Source: a virus
Reading direction: 5' to 3' (one strand)
Length of the DNA: 27,281 bases
IMG/VR virus record: IMGVR_UViG_3300025418_001582
Coordinates: 1-27,281 of that record
Under the pieces are notes generated by a model. The model was not told the DNA's origin and ran no database searches. It saw nothing but the letters and a program-made list of their open reading frames with translations. This document shows positions 16,001 through 24,071 of the stretch, piece after piece. Position numbers and translations under genes: made by a program. The first letter of the stretch is position 1. Each line of letters begins with the position of its first letter.

Positions 16001-17298
16001 GTGATGCGTTCAGTGACGTTAACTATACAATTACCAAATCAAACGACGGTTACCTGTTTGCAAGTGGAGCCAATACATCAGTTGGTGGTAACTTGGTTAT
16101 GGCCACTGGTGGTACTGGTAGTTACAACGATATTGTTATTGGTGTAGGCGGTTTTGTAAGCTCAGCCGAAGTGGCTCGCTTCCATGGTAATACTGCAACA
16201 AGTGGTAACTTTACATTAAAATTACCAACTAACAATAACTTAACAGCTAACACAGGCGCATTCCAGGTTTGGGGTGGTGCTAGTATTACAGGTAACGTGT
16301 ATCATGGTAGTGCCGCAATATTCAACGGTAGCGGTACAGCCGGTAATGACGTTATTACCAAAGGTGTCAACGATGCTACATTGATTTGGGCACGTCCAAG
16401 CGCAACATACGACCAAGTTATCATTGGTAACTCAGCTACAACATCAACACTAGTAGTTGGTGCTAAGTTACAAATTAACTCAACTGATGCAATGTTAGTA
16501 CCAGTTGGTACACAAGCACAGCGTCCGGGTACTAGCGGTTATGGTACTGCGGTAGCTGGTATGATGCGTTATAACAAAGATAACGGGTTCCTAGAGTGGT
16601 ACAACGGTACTGCATGGCAAACAGCACAAACTAACGTAATTACCATTGCAACTGACCAACAGTTTACAGGTAACGGTGTACAAACTGTTTGGGGACTAAG
16701 TCAAAGCACAACAACTGCTGGTACAATCGTAAGTATCAACGGTGTGGTACAGATCCCAACACTAGCTTACTCTGTAACAAGTGGTACGGTATTGACATTT
16801 ACTGAAGCTCCTGCTTCAACTGACGTTATTGATGTACGTATTTTAACTACAACACAAACAGTAACTAGCTTGTCAAGTACTAACGGTGCAATGCAAGTAA
16901 GTATTGACAACAACGGATTGTATATTGCAACCGGCACAGTTACTCCAACAATCACAACAACTTACAATACTGCCGGTGCTGAAGTTTGGTCTGTTGCTAA
17001 CGTAAGCGTAGCAAGTTCTGGTTCTGCTACGCAGATTGACAGCTTTGCTACTGCCACATATCGTTCAGCACAATACACAGTACAAGTTACCAACGGTACT
17101 TCAAATTATCAAGTATTTGATGCATTGTTGATACACAACGGCGCAACTGCTAACCTAGTAGTAATCAACAGCGCAACAATGGGTTCAAGTACAGGTGCGC
17201 TAACTGCTACAGTAAGCGGTGGTAACGCAATTCTAAACTTTACAGCAACAAACGCTGGTAACCAAGTAAGAGTTAGAAAAGTTTATCAAACAATTTAA
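13015..17298 (+). CDS. Giant repetitive tail fibre/adhesin (1427 aa)
   Basis: 1427 residues, rich in Thr, Gly, Asn, Ser and Ala, with almost no Cys and few charged residues. N-terminal 1-60 (MAVTRIQNNQITDKTITYAK) looks like a virion-attachment segment. VNDPLIVFNNG (63-73) and VNDPIINLHTP (547-557) start two copies of a module shared with other genes here. Residues 170-480 and 690-840 are a shaft of TGNAQITGGS / NAVITGGSITG / SGGYISALSN repeats, a type known from phage fibres. Four TGA[LF]xV..GG..I.GN modules occur (498, 863, 904, 1079). RYNKDNGFLEWYNGTAW (1185-1201) and QFTGNGVQTVWGLS lead to a C-terminal beta domain (about 1290-1427) ending VRVRKVYQTI. It is a single-gene unit between a late promoter and a terminator, probably a long trimeric fibre; the tip's receptor is unknown. 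Confidence 0.88.
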   Translation: MAVTRIQNNQITDKTITYAKIADNTLTGGQFNQNLTLNSNVTIVGNLSISGNTTTIQSTNTYVNDPLIVFNNGYTGAATYDIGMLVNRNLASMPGFGAVNAFLGWKESDQAFEGIATVETGTTAGTINNSGFANLRIGNVTANSLTLSTGTLTASNGIINTPISGSTGSFTTLFGTNFSTGNAQITGGTSFVGTTGTPVAGVYTTTAQIQTAITQYETVAVGFYSPNVFINGGYLNNLANIAAGTAFLATLNSSTGNITALSGTSANIITVYSANFGSPNVRVTGGYLTGLANVSTTYDTVTNFYTANAVIAGGYISALSNIGATYGTFTNLYAANATIASGTFTGGAVNAVAGNITTGYFGSLNTANAVISGGYISALSNVAATYATFTNLASGNAVITGGSITGDTSGTFVTLQGTNFSTGNAQITGGSITGLVQLAGQYVTATTGLSTANAVITGGSVNSTPIGGTTASSGAFTTLSASNQLYVSTSTASTTANTGALVVAGGVGIGGDLNVGGKSTITGNLTISGNLSVTGNSVSIGSSTLSVNDPIINLHTPSDLTPLTTNDGFDIGIKMHYYNGVDSAAFMGRANDTGYLEWYGAGTDIANVFVGTAYGGAKFGSMILANARTATGGLSANTGTLQVYGDGSVSGNLYVGGTLTLPGITVTGTGGGASSYAPNFSSPNVLITGGSITGITSGTFTTLQATNFSSGNAVITGGSISGITIPSLGTIAITNLSTANAVISGGYISALSNVAATYATFTNLASGNAVITGSQTYIGTSGTPIANIYASLGTFTTLNTTTEYATNLGSPNLVVTGGSINNTVIGNATPAAATFTTVVSTGTAIYAGNIVGNSTTASTSTTTGALVLTGTGGAGIGGALNVGGISTLGGNLVLTAATNTNNNTTGALVIANGGIAVLGNINSAGQMFIGSLAQSTPLTSAIAVKRGTSITGAGVQYTQDALINATNTGSSDFIAYPNNYNLSVGDQGWMDMGFTGDAFSDVNYTITKSNDGYLFASGANTSVGGNLVMATGGTGSYNDIVIGVGGFVSSAEVARFHGNTATSGNFTLKLPTNNNLTANTGAFQVWGGASITGNVYHGSAAIFNGSGTAGNDVITKGVNDATLIWARPSATYDQVIIGNSATTSTLVVGAKLQINSTDAMLVPVGTQAQRPGTSGYGTAVAGMMRYNKDNGFLEWYNGTAWQTAQTNVITIATDQQFTGNGVQTVWGLSQSTTTAGTIVSINGVVQIPTLAYSVTSGTVLTFTEAPASTDVIDVRILTTTQTVTSLSSTNGAMQVSIDNNGLYIATGTVTPTITTTYNTAGAEVWSVANVSVASSGSATQIDSFATATYRSAQYTVQVTNGTSNYQVFDALLIHNGATANLVVINSATMGSSTGALTATVSGGNAILNFTATNAGNQVRVRKVYQTI
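14110..14217 (+). repeat. 36-residue protein repeat, copy A
   Basis: Codons 366-401 of the 1427-residue fibre. The encoded 36 residues (TANAVISGGYISALSNVAAT and the following 16) are identical to codons 738-773 at 15226-15333, yet 20 of the 36 codons differ, all synonymously. Confidence 0.9.
15226..15333 (+). repeat. 36-residue protein repeat, copy B
   Basis: Codons 738-773 of the same fibre. The amino acid sequence is identical to copy A (14110-14217) with 20 of 36 codons changed synonymously. A looser relative (TANAVIAGGYISALSNIGAT) begins at about codon 306. Confidence 0.9.
16729..16751 (+). repeat. 23-bp exact repeat, copy 2 (VSINGVVQ unit)
   Basis: Identical to 11838-11860. It lies in the equivalent module of the neighbouring fibre gene. 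Confidence 0.85.
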
Positions 17299-17327
17299 TA
17301 ACTTTTAGTTGATTTTAGTAACATCAT

Positions 17328-17350
17328 AAAGGGCCCAAAAGGGCCCTTTA
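17328..17350 (+). terminator. Rho-independent terminator
   Basis: AAAGGGCCC, an AAAA loop (17337-17340), then GGGCCCTTTA. A perfect nine-base-pair stem with a short T-rich tail lies 29 bases after the large fibre's stop. Because GGGCCC is itself a palindrome the arms are also direct repeats. Confidence 0.9.
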
Positions 17351-17359
17351 TTGTTTTGT

Positions 17360-17367
17360 GATAAATA
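17360..17367 (+). promoter_or_regulatory. T4-type late promoter (GATAAATA)
   Basis: It lies directly after a terminator and 20 bases before ATG 17388. GGTGA at about 17376-17380 can serve as the ribosome binding site in the short leader. It would drive 17388-26249. Confidence 0.75.
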
Positions 17368-17387
17368 CTACAAATGGTGAATAACAT

Positions 17388-19304
17388 ATGGCATTAACTA
17401 GACCGCGCCTAGGGCAACTGATAACTAACGTAGTTAATTTAACCGATTCGATGACGGTTATTAACTCTGCGGCAACCCAGGCCAACGTTGACGTAGGTTT
17501 CATATTCAATCGTGCCGACGGTGTTAACTCTGTAGCAAACGTAGCCTTATACTGGAACGAATCACTACAAAGTTTTACATTTGCATCAACCAATGATTCT
17601 GGTGCAAATACAGCAAATATCAACCCAATTTCTTGGGCTAACATAACAGCCGGTAATATCACAGCCAATGGATTCTATTGGCCCAACGGTGCCAGTTATG
17701 GTGCCAGTATTATTGCCGCGCAGAGCGTATACTCAAATGCCAACGTAGCCGCTTATCTAGTAACAAACACCGGTAACTTACAAGCTGGTAACATTACCAC
17801 AGTTGGTATAAGTGGTAATATTTCAAACGTCAGTTACATTTTGGCCAACACTGGTATTTACAGTGGTAACGTACAAGCCAACAGTATCATTGTTGGTACT
17901 GGTTTGTATTTTTCAAACGGTACTCCATTCTCAACTGGTACAGCAAGCGTATCCGGCCTTAACGGTCAACTACAGTATAACAACAATGGTGTACTTGCTG
18001 GTGCCAACATCAGTTTCTTCAGTTCAAACGTTTCGTTAGTTTCAACCGCTAACATTACCACAACTGGTAACATTGTTGGTGGTGGTGTGCGTTCAACAAC
18101 CAGCGCAACTCCTCCGGCTAACCCGGTACCGGGCGACGTATGGTACAACAGCACAACAGATGCTATCTATCGTTACACACAAGATTCAACAAGCAGTTAC
18201 TGGTTAAATGTTTTTGCACCGTCAGTGACCAGCAACTCATCAATTATTACAACCACAACTAACTCTAATGCCAACGTGGCCAGTTATGTTACTGTGGCAG
18301 GTGGCGGATTCCCAGGTGGTGTATATTATATTCCCTATGGTAACATTGGTAACTACACAGGTAACACACAATTAGGTTCAAGTACCAACTTTTTCTACAA
18401 TAGTAGCAGTGGCATCCTGGCTGCACCGACAGGTGCATTCAATCAAATTAACGCACAGGTAAGTCCGTTTAACCTAATACCAACCACTATTAGCCAGATG
18501 AACTTTGGTAATGCCTCGACTACAATCTTTATGGGTGCGGCAAGCGGTACAGTACAAATGGCCGGTAACTTGACATTGCTAGCAGGGTCGGGCTATTTTG
18601 CTGGTGTATTCAACGAAAATGACACAAGATCGGGCGTGTTTGTTGGCAATACTGGTTCAGGAACTCCAACCCCACGTATTGGATTCTTTAACGGTAATAC
18701 CACACAAAACTGGGAGATAGATAACTACAACGGTCAGTTCCGTTGGTTTACTCCTGGCGTTACTCGTATGAACTTAGACGGTAACACCAACCAGCTAACT
18801 GTTTACGGTAACGTGTCGTCAACTGCTAATGTGATAGCCTCTAATGCCATTATCAGTGGTAACGCTGTAGTTAGCGGTCTTGGCGGAGTTAGTCAACCAA
18901 ACATTCCAGCGTTCCGTGTTATTGGTAGTGGTGGAACCCCTATTGCCGCAACAGCCAACGTAACCAGTAGTAATTTTACAGTTGATTTCAATCAAGGTGG
19001 ATACCTAAATACAACTACTGGGTTCTTTACAGCGCCAATAGCTGGATTGTATCAAGTATGTTTGGTAACAAGAACCAGTAGTAATACTAACAGTGGTATC
19101 CTTCAAGCAGTGGTACAGCAAAATTATAACGGTGGTAATAAAAATGTAATCATGATTGAGTACGGAACTAATACTTCTATGAACCACACTGGTGGTAGTA
19201 CCATTGTTAAGATGGCAGTGGGCGATAGTTTACAATTTAGAGTTCTTTCTGGCTCAATCAACTTTGATGGCAACGATAACTGGTCAGTGGCCTTTTTAGG
19301 ATAA
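17388..19304 (+). CDS. Tail fibre/adhesin with C-terminal C1q-like domain (638 aa)
   Basis: 638 residues. N-terminal 1-70 (MALTRPRLGQLITNVVNLTD, then VDVGFIFNRADG and LYWNESLQSF) is a copy of the module seen in the 7073 and 13015 genes. FYWPNGASYGASI followed by VYSNANVAAYL (96-124) is a module repeated many times in the next gene. GQLQYNNNGVLAGANI (193-208) and PGDVWYNSTTDAIYRY (248-263) are further fibre units. The C-terminus (about 505-638) has the C1q/TNF-like pattern: IPAFRVIG, FTVDFNQGGYLNTTTGFFTA (530-549), PIAGLYQVCLV, IEYGTNTSMNHTGGSTIVKM (590-609), AVGDSLQFRV and NWSVAFLG at the end. C1q domains form trimers and bind surface ligands, which suits a receptor-binding tip. It is the first gene of its block. 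Confidence 0.88.
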   Translation: MALTRPRLGQLITNVVNLTDSMTVINSAATQANVDVGFIFNRADGVNSVANVALYWNESLQSFTFASTNDSGANTANINPISWANITAGNITANGFYWPNGASYGASIIAAQSVYSNANVAAYLVTNTGNLQAGNITTVGISGNISNVSYILANTGIYSGNVQANSIIVGTGLYFSNGTPFSTGTASVSGLNGQLQYNNNGVLAGANISFFSSNVSLVSTANITTTGNIVGGGVRSTTSATPPANPVPGDVWYNSTTDAIYRYTQDSTSSYWLNVFAPSVTSNSSIITTTTNSNANVASYVTVAGGGFPGGVYYIPYGNIGNYTGNTQLGSSTNFFYNSSSGILAAPTGAFNQINAQVSPFNLIPTTISQMNFGNASTTIFMGAASGTVQMAGNLTLLAGSGYFAGVFNENDTRSGVFVGNTGSGTPTPRIGFFNGNTTQNWEIDNYNGQFRWFTPGVTRMNLDGNTNQLTVYGNVSSTANVIASNAIISGNAVVSGLGGVSQPNIPAFRVIGSGGTPIAATANVTSSNFTVDFNQGGYLNTTTGFFTAPIAGLYQVCLVTRTSSNTNSGILQAVVQQNYNGGNKNVIMIEYGTNTSMNHTGGSTIVKMAVGDSLQFRVLSGSINFDGNDNWSVAFLG

Positions 19305-19310
19305 TAGAAT

Positions 19311-22300
19311 ATGGCATTTCCCTTAACCCCGTCTAATGGACAAACCACAACAGTAAATGGAGTTACTTATCAGTACAACTCCACTTACAATACATGGACG
19401 GTCGTTGCACAGCCATTGCCAGCTTATACTGGTAACATTGGTAATATCAACCTTGGTAGTCCCGATATTACAGTTTATGGTAACCTGTTACCCGGATCCA
19501 ATGTAATCTACAACTTAGGTAATTCAACACAAAGTTGGAATAATATTTCAGCAGGCGGTAACGTTGTTATTACATCAACAACTCCAGTATTTGGTCAATA
19601 CACTGGCGCATTACAAGTAGCTGGTGGCACTTGGATTGGTGGTAGTTTAGCTGTTTGGCAAAAAGCAGTAATCAGCGGTAACTTAGTTGCAGGTTCAGGA
19701 ACAATTAGTACTAGTGCAACAACTGGAGCATTGGTTGTTTCTGGCGCAGGCGGATTAGGTGTTGGTGGGGATATCAACGTTAACGGTAACGTCAACGCAG
19801 TTGGCAATGTAACAGCCGGTAACGTATTAACTAACAATTTATTTTATGCCAACGGTGCACCATACGTCTTTACAGCATATTCAAATGCTAGCGTAGCCGC
19901 ATATCTATTAAACAACACAGGTAACATCAGTGCTGGTAACATAACGGTTTCTGGTAATTTAACAGTCGCTAATATTATCTACACCAATAGAGAAGTTATT
20001 AGTACTTCTGAAACAGTACAAGGTAACTTGGTAATCAGTGCAACCACAGCAAGTACCAGTAACGTAACTGGCGCTATTGTTTCGTTGGGTGGTATAGCAA
20101 CACAAGGTGTAATTTATAGCACTGGTACAACATTAGTACTTAATAATGGTATTGCTACAACAGGTAACACTGGTAGTATTGTTTTAGGTGATGGAATATT
20201 CACCAAGACTTACGGATCGGCGTGGAGCTTCCCGGGCAGTGGTATTAGTACAACAGTAGTTTCATCTAACCTAGATGCACCAGCTGGTACATTTGCCGCA
20301 CCGAGTATCAAATTCCAAGGTGCCCAATACGGTTTCTATAATCCAACTGGTGGCACTATTGCTACAACTGGCACAGCCTTTGTATCAAATGGATCGGTTA
20401 CATTAGGCAGTGGTTCAAGCAACGTAGTGGTAGCCGCTACTACCACAAGCACAAACACAACAACAGGTGCCTTGGTTGTTGCAGGTGGCGCGGGCATTGC
20501 CGGTAATGCAATCGTTGGTGGTAACATACAAGCCACAGGAACTATGCAGTTTGGTTCCGGCCAAGGTGGATTAATATTCCAAACTTTAGTTGGCGGTACT
20601 AGTGCCGCAATTTACAATACTAATATTGTACCATCGGCACAAAACTATGCCTTAGCTACTAACGGTGCCGCATTAAACTTAAACGCACCTAGTGGTGGTG
20701 GTGTTTATACCAGTATCAATAACAGTATCATTACTACTGTACAGGCCGGTACACCAAGTAGCACACAGGCAACAGGACAGAGTTTAGTAGTCAGTAACGG
20801 TTTAGGTGTAACTGGTGCAAGTTATTTTAGTGGCAACGTAGGAGCAGGCGGCAATCTATCAGTAGCCGGTTATGCCAACATTGCAGGGAACTTGTATGTT
20901 GGCGGTAGTACAACACTAGCCAACACAACAGTTTCCGTTAACAACAGTTCTGTAGTTCAAAGCGGCAGTCACTTGACGCTGGCTAACCCCACTGGTGGGC
21001 AAACTTCTATTGGATTTACTTTTGGTGGCACTTCTTACGGCGAAGTGCGAGTAGATAACGGTGGCAACTTCTTGTTGAATGCGGCATCGGGTAGTTTCTA
21101 TTTTGATAACGACCTTGCCACTGGCATTCCGATAAATCTTAAAGGTCCTGGCGGCATAACATTTCAAACAGTTACCAACGGTACTAATAACGTAAACTTT
21201 CCGGGCAATGTCACAGTTGGTAATTTGGCAGTTACCGGTAACATTACCACAATCAACTACGAAACAGTAAACAATACAGAGTACGCAAACACTATTACTG
21301 CTACTACAGTTACAGCCGCTACAATTGGTAATACAGGCGCACAAGGTACATTTGGTAATATTACAACAACTAACGGTCTATATTGGGCCAACGGTGTCAG
21401 CTACGGCTCAAGTATTACAGCCACCTTGAGTACTTACTCAAATGCTAATGCACAGGCATACTTGACAAGTGGTGCCACTGGAGTTACAGCCAACCTTGGT
21501 AACATTATTACTACCAACGGTGTGTTCTGGGCCAATGGTGTCACTTATGGATCTGGCAGTTTCTTTACCAGCAACATTATTGCCAATGCCGCAACTCCAA
21601 CAACCAGCAGTAACACTGGCGCTATCATTGTGCCTTATGGCGGTTTGGGTGTTGCAGGTAATATCTTTGTTGGTGGTAACTTAGTTGGTACATATACCAA
21701 CGTAACAATTACATCAGGTGGTTTTACAACAACCTTTGACCCATATGGTAACGTGACCATTGCCAACGGTAGTGGTAATCTTATTGCTGGCAACGTTAAT
21801 GCGGCCTTTATTGGTAACCTTGGTGCTCGACTGATTGGTGATGGTTCGGGCATTACAAACGTTGCGGCTAGTCAATTAGCAGGTACAGCGCAAACTGCCA
21901 ACGTATCGATTCAAAGTCAGATTAACCCTAGTGTTAGTTCGGGTGTGTTCTACCCAACGTTCAGTAACGTACAAACTGGTAACTCTGTTTTAAGTACATC
22001 TACAGTTTATCAATATCAACCAAGTACAGGTAACTTAACTGCTACAAACTTTGTTGGTGGATTATGGGGTGCAGTTCAAACTCCGATCCAAGGTAACATT
22101 ATACAGTTTGGTAACTTAATTAATTTATCAGTTGGTAACGGAACAATCTTAAATGGTAACGTTGTTGCTAACAGTAATGCCACAAGTGGTAATGCTGTCA
22201 CTGGCGCTATCATTGTACCATATGGTGGCATTGGTGTTGGTCGTGACATATATGTTGGCGGTAATGCAAACATTGTTGGTAACTTAATATCAACTACAAT

Positions 22301-24068
22301 TACTAACAATACTGCCGCAAACGTTAACCTATATACTTCTAACATTACCAGCAACATCAACGTTGGTAGTGCAACAAGTAACGTATATATAACCGGCAAC
22401 TTGGTCACTGGAGGCAACATTTATTCTAACATCATTATTAGTAATAATGGTGTGTTCTGGCCAAACGGTGTAAGTTTTGCAACCAGCGTCATTAGCGGTA
22501 TTGCTGTTTATAGTAACAGTAACGTAGCCGCATACTTAACACAGGGTGTTCCTGGTAATATCAACATCAACAACGGTGCCGGTATATACTGGACTGCCAA
22601 CGGTTTACCATATGGTTATGGTAACATTAACGTTCAAAACTATTTACAAAGTGGTCAGTTGGCCAACGTTCGTTTAGGTAATGCCCTTATTACTGGTAAC
22701 TTAACAGTACAAAACATCACTTACACTAACCAAGAAATTGTTACCTTAACAGATTTAGTTCAAGGTAACGTAACAGCCAACGCAAATACAGTACCTGGTT
22801 TTGGTTCAACCGTTGGTGCTATTACTGTACCTTATGGCGGTATTTACTCGGCAGGTAACATTGTAACAGGCCAAGCAGTTGCAACCACAAGTGGTTTCTT
22901 CTGGGCAGGTAACGGTCAAGTTTATGGTTATAGTAACGCGGCTGCCGCAACTTACTTAACTAGCGGCGCAACTACAGTAACAGCCAACTTAGGTAATATT
23001 ATTACAGCCAATGGTGTTTACTATGCCAACGGTGCTAGCTTTACAGCTGGCTTTACTAGTTATGCTAATGCTAACGTAGCCGGTTACTTACCAACCTACG
23101 CAGGTAACATTCTTGCCGCTAACGTCACATCTACTTCTTACTATTGGGCAGGTAATGGTGCTAGCTTGTACGGTAACACTGATATGGCAGGCTATGCTTA
23201 TCGTTACTTTATGCCTAACTTTACTGGCAACTTACAAGCTGGTAATATTTTTGTTTCTAACGCTAACGGCCTAAGTGGTAACGTAAGTGCCGCTAACGTA
23301 TTAGCTGGCGGTTACTTCTGGTCCAATGGTGCTCCGTTTATTACCAGCAACTATGGTAACGCTAACGTAGCCGCATATTTGCCAACATATCAAGGATTCT
23401 TGTTAAGTGGCCAATTGCGTGTTTTCAATAGTGCTAACATTGGTGGTAACGTTTATGCCGGTGCTAACTTAATTGCCAACGGTGAAAGTTATTTTGGTGG
23501 TAACGTATTTGTTAACGGCTTGTCTACACAAAGCAACGTTAACGTAATTACCAGCATTACCTATCAAAATACAAACTTGTCATTTGCTACTACACCATTT
23601 GCTCCTGTGGCAAACAGCGTGGTTGTATTCAGCGGATCGTTTGGTAGCTTTACTGGCAACACACCTTACTATGTATTGTCGGGAGCAACTACAACGTCAA
23701 TAACGGTGTCTACTACACCGGGTGGATCGGCGTTCAACAGTGGACAACCAATTTTAACTGCCGCAACAGGTGTAACTGGTACTCTTACTACAACCTATGT
23801 AGTTCCAACTCCAAGTTATAATGCCAACACCGGTGCTATTATTACCGCAGGTGGCATTGGCGTAGGTGGTAACTTAAACGTTGGTGGTAACTTAAACGTA
23901 AGCGGTAATATTACAGGTAGCTTCTACGGCAACACTTACGGCAACGTAACAGGTGGTAACATTTATACTAACACCAGAGTTGGCTTTACCTATAGTGGTA
24001 ATACAACCAGTGTAGTATATACAACCTACAATTCTGCGACCAACAGTATCGACACTATATTTGGATAA
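19311..24068 (+). CDS. Giant repetitive tail fibre/adhesin (1585 aa)
   Basis: 1585 residues, extremely rich in Asn, Gly, Thr and Ala, with few charged residues. The N-terminus FPLTPSNGQTTTVNGVTYQY (3-22), ending NTWTVV, is a short domain common at the start of phage fibres. The shaft mixes two repeating modules: TGA[LI]xV.GG.G..GN..VGGN (starts near 98, 138, 253, 385, 769, 964, 1168, 1507) and [YF][WY]xNG..YG... followed by YSNANVAAYL (near 178, 690, 737, 1048, 1092, 1197, 1236, 1278, 1335). LIGDGSGITNVAASQLAGTA (841-860) is another known fibre unit. A repeat-free island at about 1404-1500 precedes the last module. There is no C-terminal lectin or chaperone domain, so the tip may be supplied by the next gene. 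It follows the C1q fibre after six bases and precedes the LamG protein by three. Confidence 0.87.
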   Translation: MAFPLTPSNGQTTTVNGVTYQYNSTYNTWTVVAQPLPAYTGNIGNINLGSPDITVYGNLLPGSNVIYNLGNSTQSWNNISAGGNVVITSTTPVFGQYTGALQVAGGTWIGGSLAVWQKAVISGNLVAGSGTISTSATTGALVVSGAGGLGVGGDINVNGNVNAVGNVTAGNVLTNNLFYANGAPYVFTAYSNASVAAYLLNNTGNISAGNITVSGNLTVANIIYTNREVISTSETVQGNLVISATTASTSNVTGAIVSLGGIATQGVIYSTGTTLVLNNGIATTGNTGSIVLGDGIFTKTYGSAWSFPGSGISTTVVSSNLDAPAGTFAAPSIKFQGAQYGFYNPTGGTIATTGTAFVSNGSVTLGSGSSNVVVAATTTSTNTTTGALVVAGGAGIAGNAIVGGNIQATGTMQFGSGQGGLIFQTLVGGTSAAIYNTNIVPSAQNYALATNGAALNLNAPSGGGVYTSINNSIITTVQAGTPSSTQATGQSLVVSNGLGVTGASYFSGNVGAGGNLSVAGYANIAGNLYVGGSTTLANTTVSVNNSSVVQSGSHLTLANPTGGQTSIGFTFGGTSYGEVRVDNGGNFLLNAASGSFYFDNDLATGIPINLKGPGGITFQTVTNGTNNVNFPGNVTVGNLAVTGNITTINYETVNNTEYANTITATTVTAATIGNTGAQGTFGNITTTNGLYWANGVSYGSSITATLSTYSNANAQAYLTSGATGVTANLGNIITTNGVFWANGVTYGSGSFFTSNIIANAATPTTSSNTGAIIVPYGGLGVAGNIFVGGNLVGTYTNVTITSGGFTTTFDPYGNVTIANGSGNLIAGNVNAAFIGNLGARLIGDGSGITNVAASQLAGTAQTANVSIQSQINPSVSSGVFYPTFSNVQTGNSVLSTSTVYQYQPSTGNLTATNFVGGLWGAVQTPIQGNIIQFGNLINLSVGNGTILNGNVVANSNATSGNAVTGAIIVPYGGIGVGRDIYVGGNANIVGNLISTTITNNTAANVNLYTSNITSNINVGSATSNVYITGNLVTGGNIYSNIIISNNGVFWPNGVSFATSVISGIAVYSNSNVAAYLTQGVPGNININNGAGIYWTANGLPYGYGNINVQNYLQSGQLANVRLGNALITGNLTVQNITYTNQEIVTLTDLVQGNVTANANTVPGFGSTVGAITVPYGGIYSAGNIVTGQAVATTSGFFWAGNGQVYGYSNAAAATYLTSGATTVTANLGNIITANGVYYANGASFTAGFTSYANANVAGYLPTYAGNILAANVTSTSYYWAGNGASLYGNTDMAGYAYRYFMPNFTGNLQAGNIFVSNANGLSGNVSAANVLAGGYFWSNGAPFITSNYGNANVAAYLPTYQGFLLSGQLRVFNSANIGGNVYAGANLIANGESYFGGNVFVNGLSTQSNVNVITSITYQNTNLSFATTPFAPVANSVVVFSGSFGSFTGNTPYYVLSGATTTSITVSTTPGGSAFNSGQPILTAATGVTGTLTTTYVVPTPSYNANTGAIITAGGIGVGGNLNVGGNLNVSGNITGSFYGNTYGNVTGGNIYTNTRVGFTYSGNTTSVVYTTYNSATNSIDTIFG

Positions 24069-24071
24069 TCT

